From Enterobacter sp. 10-1 (lineage in GTDB: Bacteria; Pseudomonadota; Gammaproteobacteria; Enterobacterales; Enterobacteriaceae): a stretch of DNA of 64,000 nt. The notes beneath the pieces were generated by a model. It was not told the origin of the DNA, made no database searches, and worked only from the letters and a program-made list of their open reading frames with translations. The position numbers were made by a program, and so were the translations under genes. Below are positions 16,477 through 25,191 of the stretch, one piece after another (positions within the stretch are counted from its first letter, which is position 1; the number at the start of each line of letters is the position of its first letter). The stretch lies in the NCBI GenBank assembly GCA_002270295.1, contig NISF01000001.1, positions 1,550,001-1,614,000 of the forward strand, in the 5' to 3' direction.

Positions 16477-18162
16477 ATGCTGACATTATTGCCTGCCGCT
16501 CGCCGTCTTTGGTTTTTTGTTGCACCGTTACTCATACCTTTTGCTCTGTCAGCGGCACCTTTGAGTCCGGCCGACCAGAGCGCTATTGAGCAACAGCAGA
16601 AGGCTCTGCTGGACCATACTCAGCAGCAACGAGAGGCGCTCCGAAACAGCACGCCCATACAGCTTTCAGCGGATAAGAGTTTGTCGGCTGAAAAAGGTCC
16701 ATGTTTTGCTCTTAAGCAAATCCGCCTGCTGGGCAGCACGGTTTTGCCTCGCGATGCGCTGAAGACGCTGACATCAGTGCCGGCAAAAGGATGTATGTCC
16801 CTGCAGGACATTCAGTTACGCGTCCGCGATATCACTCAGGCCTATCTCTCCCGCGGTTTCATTACCTCTCACGCCTGGCTGCCGGAACAGGATATTTCTG
16901 GTGGGCTTCTGCTGATTGAAGTCACTGAAGGAAAAGTAGAAACCATCACCCTTGCCGGCAGTCAGGATAACGCCCTCAGGATGGCGTTCCCGCAGGCCGA
17001 AGGTCGGATTCTGAATCTGCGGGACCTTGAGCAGGGACTTGATCAGCTTAATCGTCTGCGTTCCAGGGCCCTGACCATAGATATTCTTCCCGGGAGTGGA
17101 GAGGGGTTTTCCCGGGTAGAGCTGATCGGGACTGACCATCATTTGCCGGTGAGCCTGAGCTTAGGGGCTGATAATAGCGGGCAAAAAAGTACCGGCAGCA
17201 GACAGATGAATGCTCAGCTGACCGTAGATAATCCGCTCAGCCTGGCGGATCAATGGATGCTATCCGCAGGCAGGGACAGCGAGTTTCATCATGACCGCCG
17301 TAGCCGTAACCTTCAGGCCGGAGTCACAGTACCTTACGGATACTGGCTGTTCAGCGCACAATACGGCTGGTCTGATTTTTATCAAACGTTATCCGTTGGC
17401 GATTCGAGCTCTCGCTGGCGGTACGACGGGACCGTCCAGACTCAGCGTCTGGCGGTTAGCCGAACGCTATGGCGTGACGGGAAACAGCGGATGGCGGCGG
17501 ATATGGCCTTTTCTCGCCGGGAAACGGAGAATCGCCTGGGAGACGTACGTCTCGGCGTCAGCAGTCCAACGCTGACCAGCGTAGCCGCTGGGCTCAGCTA
17601 CAGTCGTAGTCTCGGTAATGGCTACCTGACGGTCGGCCCGTCGCTTTCACATGGCCTGAGCCTCGCCGGAGCCACCCGCGACGACCCCGCTCATCCTGAG
17701 CTACCGCGCAGTGAATTCCGCCGCTTTAGCCTGAGCACCAGCTGGTTTTATCCCCTCACGCCCTCTTTGTACTGGCTGACGTCCGCATATGGACAAACCA
17801 CGCCCGATCGCCTTTATGCCAGCGAGCAGTTGTCCGTTGGCGGGCAGTACTCGGTCAGAGGATTTAAAGAACAATATCTCAGCGGCAACCGCGGCGGCTA
17901 CTGGCGTAATGAACTGACATGGCAATGGATGACCATTCCCGGCATCGGCACGTTGTCAGCAACGGGGGCGCTGGATGCCGGACATGTGGTGAGCCAGAAA
18001 GGGATAACCGATGGCGGCACGCTGACGGGGACCTCCCTCGGACTGGAGCTGGCAGGCCGCTGGCTCAGCCAATCTTTGACCTTTGCCATGCCGCTATCGT
18101 ATCCCGACCGACTTAACCCGGATAAACAGGTGGTTTACTGGCAGGCCACCGTTTCACTTTAA
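16477..18162 (+). CDS. cdiB: CdiB/ShlB-type outer-membrane transporter (TpsB)
   Basis: 561 residues from ATG 16477, chosen because GGAG at 16467-16470 sits 6 bases upstream; an in-frame ATG at 16465 has no ribosome-binding site. A signal peptide ends near FALSAAP. A POTRA-type domain (about 70-150, KQIRLLGSTVLPRDAL to LLIEVTEGKVETI) precedes a 16-strand ShlB/FhaC barrel, and the conserved VRGF tip motif of the Omp85/TpsB superfamily is in GGQYSVRGF. It exports the CdiA-type protein encoded 53 bases downstream. Confidence 0.92.
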   Translation: MLTLLPAARRLWFFVAPLLIPFALSAAPLSPADQSAIEQQQKALLDHTQQQREALRNSTPIQLSADKSLSAEKGPCFALKQIRLLGSTVLPRDALKTLTSVPAKGCMSLQDIQLRVRDITQAYLSRGFITSHAWLPEQDISGGLLLIEVTEGKVETITLAGSQDNALRMAFPQAEGRILNLRDLEQGLDQLNRLRSRALTIDILPGSGEGFSRVELIGTDHHLPVSLSLGADNSGQKSTGSRQMNAQLTVDNPLSLADQWMLSAGRDSEFHHDRRSRNLQAGVTVPYGYWLFSAQYGWSDFYQTLSVGDSSSRWRYDGTVQTQRLAVSRTLWRDGKQRMAADMAFSRRETENRLGDVRLGVSSPTLTSVAAGLSYSRSLGNGYLTVGPSLSHGLSLAGATRDDPAHPELPRSEFRRFSLSTSWFYPLTPSLYWLTSAYGQTTPDRLYASEQLSVGGQYSVRGFKEQYLSGNRGGYWRNELTWQWMTIPGIGTLSATGALDAGHVVSQKGITDGGTLTGTSLGLELAGRWLSQSLTFAMPLSYPDRLNPDKQVVYWQATVSL

Positions 18163-18215
18163 CTGCCGGCACATAGCAGGGGCCCTTTGGCTCCAGAATA
18201 AAAGGATGTTCAGAT

Positions 18216-21200
18216 ATGGATAAGCTTGCCCATCCGCTGGCCAGGGGCGCCAGCTGGCTGTTGATCTACCTTACCGCCGTTCAGCCTTTACATCCCGCAA
18301 TTGCCGCCGGCATCGTTGCAGCCAACGGGAATACTCAGGTTGTCATCAAGCCCGGCAACGTACCGGTGGTGAACATCGCCACGCCAAACGGTGTCGGCAT
18401 TTCGCATAACACCTATCAGGATTTCAACGTGGGGGGCCCCGGTGCCGTGTTAAATAACGCGACGCAGGGCGGAAAAACCCAGCTGGGCGTCACCATTGAC
18501 AACGGTAACAGCAGATTAAAAGGCAAACCGGCTGAACTCATTATCAACGAGGTGACCAGCGGCAACCGCTCAGAGTTAAAAGGCAAGCTGGAAGTTTTTG
18601 GTAATAAAGCTGGCGTAATGATAGCCAACCCGAACGGTATTACCTGCGATGGTTGCGGATTTATTAACGCGCCTTCGGTTACCCTGACCACCGGCAAGCC
18701 GCAGTTCGATAAACAAGGGGCGCTGGATGCATTAGCCGTTAAGAAAGGCTCAGTGATTATCGGCAGCAATGGCCTCGACGGAAATAGCGCGGAGTATGTT
18801 GATATTATCAGCCGGGCAACTGAGCTGAATGGAAAAATTAACGCGAAAACCCTCACCATGACCCTGGGGGCGAACCAGGTCAGTTTTAACGATGGCACGG
18901 TAAAACCTGTTGCCGGGGAGGGGGCGAAACCTCAGCTGGCTGTTGATACGAAGGCGCTGGGCGGTATGTACGCCGGGAAAATTCGTCTTGTCGCCACCGA
19001 AGACGGGGTGGGGGTTAATCTGAACAGCGTTACCTCAACCCAGCGGGATATATCCCTGACGGCGGCCGGAAAAATCACCCTCAGCAACGTCAAAGCGCAG
19101 ACAGACCTGAACGTCAGCGGCCGGGAGATCGTCACACCAGCCGGAAGCAGCGTACGGGCAGAGCGCGATATGACGCTGGCGGCCACAACAGTGGATAACC
19201 GCAGCGGTACCACGGCTCACGGGGATATGCGGGTGTTTGCCTCCACGGTGCGTAACACCGGCGAGGGCGCGGCCCTGCACAGCAACAACAATCTGTGGAT
19301 ACAGAAGGATGCGCAGGGTAATAAAGCGACTCTGGTGGAGAATCGCTCTGCACGTATTCAGACCAATACCGGTGACCTGGTCATCCGTACGGAACGGCTG
19401 GAAAACACTATCAGCAAGGTAGACACGCTTATCAGGACCGAACGACCCACGACAGCACAGGTATCCAATTCCCGCCTGGGCTGGCACCCTGTATTTGTGG
19501 GAAATCTTGGCCAGGGGATCGGGCATGTAGTGGGAGAGATGGAGGCAGGTGAGCCAGATAAGTGGTTTGGAAGTGTTGATTTCAAAAATATGACTTTCCT
19601 CCAGACAGAAAAGCAACACTATACCGTGCAGACGGAAGGTGCCCGAGCGGTTATCAGTGCAGGAAATAATCTTTATCTCAATGCCGGCGACCTGATTAAC
19701 CGCCTAGGGGATATATCAGCAGGCAGAGATGCGGTGCTTACCGGCCGCAGCCTTGTCAGTGAAAATCGTTTCGAAGGTACTCTGGGTAAGTTTCTTACCT
19801 ATGAACAAAATCCCTATGTTGACAGTCTTACCCCTGAGCCTGAGGGCGGTGCCACAGGTGGCGGAGCGTTTCATCGTAAGGAAGTGCTAAAATTCCGCCA
19901 TAACGGAGAGACAACAGACTGGACCCCAGGCAGACTACTGGTTTCCCGTATCAGCGCTGGTGGTAATCTCGTTGCTGATTTTTCAGCGCGCATTGAGAGT
20001 AATGAACCTTCTCCCACAAACGTGCCGTATTCCGGCGTTATAACGCGCCCAGACACCATCACCGCCAAAAATATCCTGCTGCATGCAGGTAGCATTATTA
20101 CCACTGATGTTATGAAAGCGACGGGTGATATTACACTCCAGTCCGATACCTTCACTAAAGTGGCACTGGCGCTACTTACTGCAGGCAAGGATATTTCTAT
20201 TTTAGCTGGCGCTAATATCGACTCATGGCAAAGTGAACTTAAGGGGCAGAATATCACTCTCGTCAGCCGTACTGGCGACGTGAACTCGCACACCAGTGAA
20301 CAGCCGAACTATTTCCATGCCGATGGCGCCCGTTGGCTAGGGAGTATTGAAGCCAGTAAGGAACTGTCAATTTCTGCTGGTGGCAATATTCTGCTGAGGA
20401 ATACGCGTCTTCCGGTTCAGAGTCAGAACATTTCTCTGGTTGCCGGCGGATATGTCTCGCTGGATAAAAATGAAGCGATGCTGGACCATATGCGCCCGGG
20501 CTATAACCTGACCCGGGAACGCAAACAGGAGCTGTTTAACCGAATGCTACCCGCGGATTCATTGCGCGCCTCGGGTGATATTACGCTTAGCGGAAAACAT
20601 CTGTACCTCAATGGCGCCAGCCTTGACGCTGGGGGCAATATTAGTCTCACGTCAGGCGCAAATACTGACCTGAATATGCGGTCCTTCAGCGACCGTTACA
20701 GCGATTTATTCCCGGACAACCGGATACCCGAGTTACGCAGCCGCCTGAAAGCCGGGGGTAACCTGCTCATTAGCTCAGCGGCAGATATCGGCCTACAGGG
20801 GGCAGATATTTCGGCCGGGAAAACGGCGACCTTGCAGGCGGGGAGGCTTATCTGGCTTGGAGCATACGGCTATGGCGTGACGGACAGCGGCAATGACAAT
20901 AATCGAGATGAGCTTAATGTACTGACCCGTCTGCACGGCGCGAAGAGCATCACCCTGGCGGCAAACGGCGGTATTCAGGCTAACGGCAGCACCCTGACAT
21001 CGAACGGCAATATCACGCTGACCTCCGGCGGGAATATGCAGTTTCAGTCCGCTCGGGGGACCGTTTATCGGGAGTCAGGGAACACCTGGACGGAAACCGT
21101 TAGCCAGACCGGTGTGACGCTTAATGCGGGTGGCGCCCTGACGGTGATTTCGGGCGGCAGTATTCTGTTCCAGGCATCGCGACTGTTGGCGAAAGGCGCG

Positions 21201-23366
21201 ATGGACGTGGCGGCGAAAGGCGGCTGGCTATATGCCCAGGCTATGGAAGAGTCCAGTCATTATGAGAAGCAAACCACCAAACGGAAATGGTGGGGACAGA
21301 AAACGACGGTTAAGCAGACAAAGCATACGACCACCAATCGGGTGACTGAGTTTACCGCCGGAGGCAATCTTAACCTGCTGAGTCGCGATGACAGTACCTA
21401 TGAAGCCAGTAAAATCGAGGCGGGGAAAAATGCGACGCTGACCAGTACCAACGGGAAAGTTAATTTCCTGGCGGTGAAGAATACGACCTTCGAGCAGACC
21501 GTCAGCACCTCGAAAGGCTTTTATATTAAACAGGCAAATAAGGGCTACAGCGAAGGAAAATGGGTCCTGCCTTCCGTTTATGCCGGCGGTAAGCTGACGG
21601 TGGATGCGGCAAGCGGCATCAGTGCTGATGTTAAAACCAAAAATGGTCAGGCGCTGCAGGGAGCCATTACCGCCCTCGGCGTTCAGCCGGGCACCGAATG
21701 GCTAAAAGGGTTGAACACCCGTAATGACGTACAGTGGAATGAGGTCAAGGATGCCTACGACAGCTGGAACTATAAAAGCCAGAGCCTGAATCCGGCCGTT
21801 GCCGCGGTGATTGCGATAGCCGCGGCCGCGGTAACTGCAGGCACCAGTCTTGCGACGATAGCAGGCACGACCGCTGTTTCGGCAACCGGCGTTACGGGAG
21901 CAACGGCTTCCGCGGCAGTGTATGGCTCAGCCTATGCGGGTATGACATCCCTGGTTTCTCAGGCGGCGGTTGCGCTCGTTGAAAATCAGGGAAATCTGTC
22001 AAAAACTCTTAAAAGCCTTGGAAGCAGTAGCTCCGTTAAATCTCTGGCAACCTCCATGGTTATCGGCGGTGCTCTGGCGGGCTTTGATAAAGTCATGAAT
22101 ATTGATGTTTCGCCCGATAAAGCAAAATTACCGGTTTTGGTGAGAAATGAAGACTGGGGGAAAGTTGTCCAGCGCGTGGCCGGTCAGTCGGTTATCAGCT
22201 CCAGCCTGAACACCACCATCAATGGTGGCAGCTTTAAGGACAACCTGACTAACGCCCTGCTGGCTAATATTGGTAATCAGGTTCAGGCCGAAGGCGCGGG
22301 GCTAATTGGGGATAACGGTGAAGTGTTAGGCGTGGCCGGGAAATCGGTCAGCCATGCGGTGCTGGCCGGCATCAGCGCGGAAATCGGGCGGGGTGACGGT
22401 AAAGGCGCGGCCGCTGGCGCCCTGGCGGCGGAACTGGCTGGGGTAATTATGTATCCCAGGCTGTTTGCTCCAAAATATGATGCAGATGTAACGGGACAGA
22501 TTGCTGATTTGCTCAATGCCATGCAGCAAAAAGAAAATAATGAACAGATTGCCAGAGTTATTGGTTCATTAGCTGGTGCAGTTGTGACAAACAGCTCTAC
22601 AGGAGCATATAGTGGCGCAGATGCCGCTCAACTGGTTTATCGCTATAATTTTGATGAACACTTGATTGAGCCAATGGTCGCGGCTGTTGCAGCTGATTAT
22701 GAGGCAGCCAAAAACGGAGATAAAGCGGCACAGCAGCGTATAGATAACAGAACCTCAGTATCTTTTCTGCTTATTGATATGATGCCGGTGCTAGGGACTA
22801 TCAGTTCATTTGCTGAGGCTGAAACAAAACTTGACTACACGCTGGCGGCCGTAACTCTATTGCCAGGGGCTGGCTCGGCAATCAAAAATGCTTCAAAAAT
22901 AGCGCGCCTTTTGCGTAATGAAGGTAAAATTGGTGAGGCCATTCAGGCTCTTAACAGCGTCAGTGATGAGATTGCTTTACTCCGCAGACCTACGTGGCGA
23001 CAGTCTGAAATTGATGCAGGGAAAAATTTAGGGAGTGAATGGCGTGAGCAGCTCAGTTACAAGAATGGGAGTATAGTTCCTCATGGTACTTCTGGTAGTG
23101 TCAGGCCTGACTTTGTTCTCGGGAAACTAAGCTCAATAGAGGTAAAAAATTATAATATTACCACGAATCTTAATGGCTTGATTAACAAGGTTTCGGAGCA
23201 GGCCATAGCGCGTCAGGTGCACTTACCTCAGGGAATGGTGCAGGAGGTGGTTATTGATGTCAGAGGGCAGGTATTGACTTCTGATATTAGATTTAAAGTA
23301 ATCCAGGATATTGCCAGTAAATCTAATGGTATCATTAAATCTGCAAATATAAGGTTTATAGAATGA
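18216..23366 (+). CDS. cdiA: CdiA-type two-partner secretion toxin with C-terminal PD-(D/E)XK-like nuclease
   Basis: 1716 residues, short for CdiA (often above 3000). Signal peptide, then a TPS secretion domain with ANPNGITC at about 137-144 and GCGFIN; beta-helical hemagglutinin repeats follow (GGNI/GGNL motifs to about 1130), then a DUF637-like region and an Ala/Gly-rich pretoxin region. Where VENN normally ends the conserved part there is LVYRYNF (about 1473-1479). A predicted entry domain follows (about 1480-1585). The last 127 residues (from Arg1590) form a distinct toxin: RPDF with Asp1632 and IEVKNY with Glu1642 and Lys1644 give the D...ExK pattern of PD-(D/E)XK nucleases. Base composition turns AT-rich towards the 3' end, typical of exchangeable toxin cassettes. 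DNA versus tRNA as target cannot be told. Confidence 0.88.
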   Translation: MDKLAHPLARGASWLLIYLTAVQPLHPAIAAGIVAANGNTQVVIKPGNVPVVNIATPNGVGISHNTYQDFNVGGPGAVLNNATQGGKTQLGVTIDNGNSRLKGKPAELIINEVTSGNRSELKGKLEVFGNKAGVMIANPNGITCDGCGFINAPSVTLTTGKPQFDKQGALDALAVKKGSVIIGSNGLDGNSAEYVDIISRATELNGKINAKTLTMTLGANQVSFNDGTVKPVAGEGAKPQLAVDTKALGGMYAGKIRLVATEDGVGVNLNSVTSTQRDISLTAAGKITLSNVKAQTDLNVSGREIVTPAGSSVRAERDMTLAATTVDNRSGTTAHGDMRVFASTVRNTGEGAALHSNNNLWIQKDAQGNKATLVENRSARIQTNTGDLVIRTERLENTISKVDTLIRTERPTTAQVSNSRLGWHPVFVGNLGQGIGHVVGEMEAGEPDKWFGSVDFKNMTFLQTEKQHYTVQTEGARAVISAGNNLYLNAGDLINRLGDISAGRDAVLTGRSLVSENRFEGTLGKFLTYEQNPYVDSLTPEPEGGATGGGAFHRKEVLKFRHNGETTDWTPGRLLVSRISAGGNLVADFSARIESNEPSPTNVPYSGVITRPDTITAKNILLHAGSIITTDVMKATGDITLQSDTFTKVALALLTAGKDISILAGANIDSWQSELKGQNITLVSRTGDVNSHTSEQPNYFHADGARWLGSIEASKELSISAGGNILLRNTRLPVQSQNISLVAGGYVSLDKNEAMLDHMRPGYNLTRERKQELFNRMLPADSLRASGDITLSGKHLYLNGASLDAGGNISLTSGANTDLNMRSFSDRYSDLFPDNRIPELRSRLKAGGNLLISSAADIGLQGADISAGKTATLQAGRLIWLGAYGYGVTDSGNDNNRDELNVLTRLHGAKSITLAANGGIQANGSTLTSNGNITLTSGGNMQFQSARGTVYRESGNTWTETVSQTGVTLNAGGALTVISGGSILFQASRLLAKGAMDVAAKGGWLYAQAMEESSHYEKQTTKRKWWGQKTTVKQTKHTTTNRVTEFTAGGNLNLLSRDDSTYEASKIEAGKNATLTSTNGKVNFLAVKNTTFEQTVSTSKGFYIKQANKGYSEGKWVLPSVYAGGKLTVDAASGISADVKTKNGQALQGAITALGVQPGTEWLKGLNTRNDVQWNEVKDAYDSWNYKSQSLNPAVAAVIAIAAAAVTAGTSLATIAGTTAVSATGVTGATASAAVYGSAYAGMTSLVSQAAVALVENQGNLSKTLKSLGSSSSVKSLATSMVIGGALAGFDKVMNIDVSPDKAKLPVLVRNEDWGKVVQRVAGQSVISSSLNTTINGGSFKDNLTNALLANIGNQVQAEGAGLIGDNGEVLGVAGKSVSHAVLAGISAEIGRGDGKGAAAGALAAELAGVIMYPRLFAPKYDADVTGQIADLLNAMQQKENNEQIARVIGSLAGAVVTNSSTGAYSGADAAQLVYRYNFDEHLIEPMVAAVAADYEAAKNGDKAAQQRIDNRTSVSFLLIDMMPVLGTISSFAEAETKLDYTLAAVTLLPGAGSAIKNASKIARLLRNEGKIGEAIQALNSVSDEIALLRRPTWRQSEIDAGKNLGSEWREQLSYKNGSIVPHGTSGSVRPDFVLGKLSSIEVKNYNITTNLNGLINKVSEQAIARQVHLPQGMVQEVVIDVRGQVLTSDIRFKVIQDIASKSNGIIKSANIRFIE

Positions 23367-23866
23367 TGAAGAAAATAGGGGTTTTAGGTGCTGCAACCAT
23401 TTATGGATTAGGTTCTTCAGATGATGTCGAACTTTTTTTTAATGTAGTATTTAAGGTTCTTGAAAACGGTGCCTGGGGGACTGAGTATCCTGTGATAATG
23501 TTAAAGCTTTATAAACGTTCGTTAAATTATGAAGATATAAAAAAAGCCAAAATAGAAATGGACGAGATCCAATCAAGACTTTCCAGGCTTCCCTTGGATA
23601 ATGAGTTTTATTCCGCCCTGGATATCGATAAGGATAAAATATCATGGAATGTCAATGCTAATGATTTGGCGTCTTTTTTTGGTAGATTTTTCACAGGATT
23701 CAATATCGCATATGAAATGACTCTCAAATTTCATGATGAACTTGGCGAATTTGTTCCCATGCTATTGGGGCGAGCTGAGGTACCCTACGCAATTGAAGAC
23801 AGCAAGAGACCCGTTGAGGAATTTGACCGGCTGACGGATGAAGATCTTCCTTTCTGGAAGAGGTGA
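23363..23866 (+). CDS. cdiI: Cognate immunity protein (CdiI-type, possibly Imm70 family)
   Basis: 167 residues, no signal peptide, clearly AT-richer than the surrounding genome. ATG 23363 overlaps the cdiA stop (ATGA). The position directly after a toxin-ended cdiA is the main evidence for the immunity role. The N-terminal half has features I associate with the Imm70 family: GLGSSDDVELFF, then WGTEYPVIM and LY, followed by a helical A..E...I stretch; this assignment is from memory of family patterns and is tentative. It would neutralise the C-terminal nuclease in the cytoplasm of sister cells. A terminator follows directly. Confidence 0.82.
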   Translation: MMKKIGVLGAATIYGLGSSDDVELFFNVVFKVLENGAWGTEYPVIMLKLYKRSLNYEDIKKAKIEMDEIQSRLSRLPLDNEFYSALDIDKDKISWNVNANDLASFFGRFFTGFNIAYEMTLKFHDELGEFVPMLLGRAEVPYAIEDSKRPVEEFDRLTDEDLPFWKR

Positions 23867-23879
23867 TTACTCAGTGTAA

Positions 23880-23916
23880 CCTTTTCCCGCAGTCTGCTGC
23901 GGGGAAAGGTTGTTTT
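23880..23916 (+). terminator. Intrinsic terminator of the cdiBAI operon
   Basis: CCTTTTCCCGCAG (23880-23892) pairs with CTGCGGGGAAAGG (23897-23909), one G-U pair, loop TCTG, followed by TTGTTTT. It lies 14 bases after the immunity gene. Confidence 0.8.
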
Positions 23917-24004
23917 GGAATCCAGAGACCGGCCTTAACCTTTAATTTAATATTTTCAGCCGATTACGAGTTGTATTGTCAGTCCATTCCTCCGAGTTTT
24001 AAAT

Positions 24005-24940
24005 TCAGCCATAAAACGCCAGCCGCTCGGCTAGCAGGTCGACAAAACCCTCCCGGTCGACATCCAGCAACACCGTGGTATTCGGCTGCTTGCCGGTGAG
24101 GAAGTAATAATCGACCACCGTCATGCCCTGGGTGTATTTCCCCTGGGTTTCCACGCCTACCCAGCGCTCAGCGCAGGTGAACAGCTCCGGCTTCAGCAGC
24201 CAGGCGATGGTGCAGGGGTCATGCAGCGGGGCGCCGGTGAATCCCCATTTAGCATCCTTGTGATACTCCATAAAGAAGTCGAGCAGCTCGGCAACGATGG
24301 TGGCGACCGGGTTGCTGACCCGGCGGAAACGTTCGATATCCATATCATGAATCTGCGCCCGATGCGTGACGTCCAGCCCGGCCATCACCACCGGAATACC
24401 CGACTGGAAGACGATCTCCGCCGCTTCCGGGTCGACGTAGATATTAAACTCGGCGGCGGGCTGCCAGTTGCCGAGCACCATTGCGCCGCCCATCATCACG
24501 ATGCGCGCGATCTTGTCGTGCAGTTCCGGGTGGCTATTCAGCAGCAGGGCGACGTTGGTTTGCGGGCCGGTGGCGACAATCGTCACCGGCTGCGCGCTTT
24601 CGCGCAGCGTTTTCGCCATCAGCTCGACGGCGGTACAGTTCTGCGGGGCAAAATCAGGCTCCGGCAGCGCCGGGCCGTCGAGCCCGCTTTCGCCGTGAAC
24701 GTTGTCAGCGATGATCAGCTCCCGCATCAGCGGCTTACGCGCGCCGCCGGCCACCGGAATATCCTGGCGTTGCAGCAGCGTCAGCATGCGCAGCACGTTA
24801 CGCAGGGTTTTCTCCTGCGTCTGGTTGCCGGCGGAGGAGGTGATGGCTTTGACGTCAAATTCAGGTGAGGCGAGGGCGAGAACGATAGCGATGGCGTCAT
24901 CATGACCCGGGTCGCAATCAAGGATGATTGGCAGTGCCAT
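24005..24940 (-). CDS. rihA: Pyrimidine-specific ribonucleoside hydrolase RihA
   Basis: 311 residues, the E. coli RihA length. The inosine-uridine nucleoside hydrolase signature [12 protein letters not shown] at residues 8-19 supplies the aspartates that bind Ca2+, and the active-site histidine is in GAPLHDPC near 240. It hydrolyses cytidine and uridine to base and ribose in the cytoplasm. GGAG precedes ATG 24940. It is a single gene with no visible operon partner. No anomalies. Confidence 0.94.
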   Translation of the reverse strand: MALPIILDCDPGHDDAIAIVLALASPEFDVKAITSSAGNQTQEKTLRNVLRMLTLLQRQDIPVAGGARKPLMRELIIADNVHGESGLDGPALPEPDFAPQNCTAVELMAKTLRESAQPVTIVATGPQTNVALLLNSHPELHDKIARIVMMGGAMVLGNWQPAAEFNIYVDPEAAEIVFQSGIPVVMAGLDVTHRAQIHDMDIERFRRVSNPVATIVAELLDFFMEYHKDAKWGFTGAPLHDPCTIAWLLKPELFTCAERWVGVETQGKYTQGMTVVDYYFLTGKQPNTTVLLDVDREGFVDLLAERLAFYG

Positions 24941-25150
24941 AGCGGCTCCTTTTTATGGGCGATATTTGTGATAAGGGTAACGCCCGGGAGCACAACAGAC
25001 GAGAGAGGATAAAACAAACCGTGATGCACGCCGCATTATGAAGGCAGGAGGGAAGAATATTTTCCCGACTGCGGGCGGGTTTCCCGCCCGGTCCGCGCTT
25101 GCCTGGGCGACGCAGGACGATGAGGCCGTGGCCGGAATGGGGACATTAAC

Positions 25151-25182
25151 GCCGCCGCCCGGCGGACTCCCCGGGCGGCGGC
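25151..25182 (-). terminator. GC-rich hairpin downstream of yncD
   Basis: GCCGCCGCCCGG (25151-25162) and CCGGGCGGCGGC (25171-25182) form a perfect 12-bp stem with an 8-base loop, 9 bases beyond the yncD stop. Only a weak T-containing tail follows on the minus strand, so termination may be partial. Confidence 0.6.
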
Positions 25183-25191
25183 TGCGGCGTG

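Noticed and set aside
18216..23366. Internal beta-helix repeats of CdiA as possible tandem DNA repeats or recombination hot spot
   Set aside because: The repeats are conserved at protein-motif level only (GGNI/GGNL) and are too diverged in DNA to count as tandem repeats.
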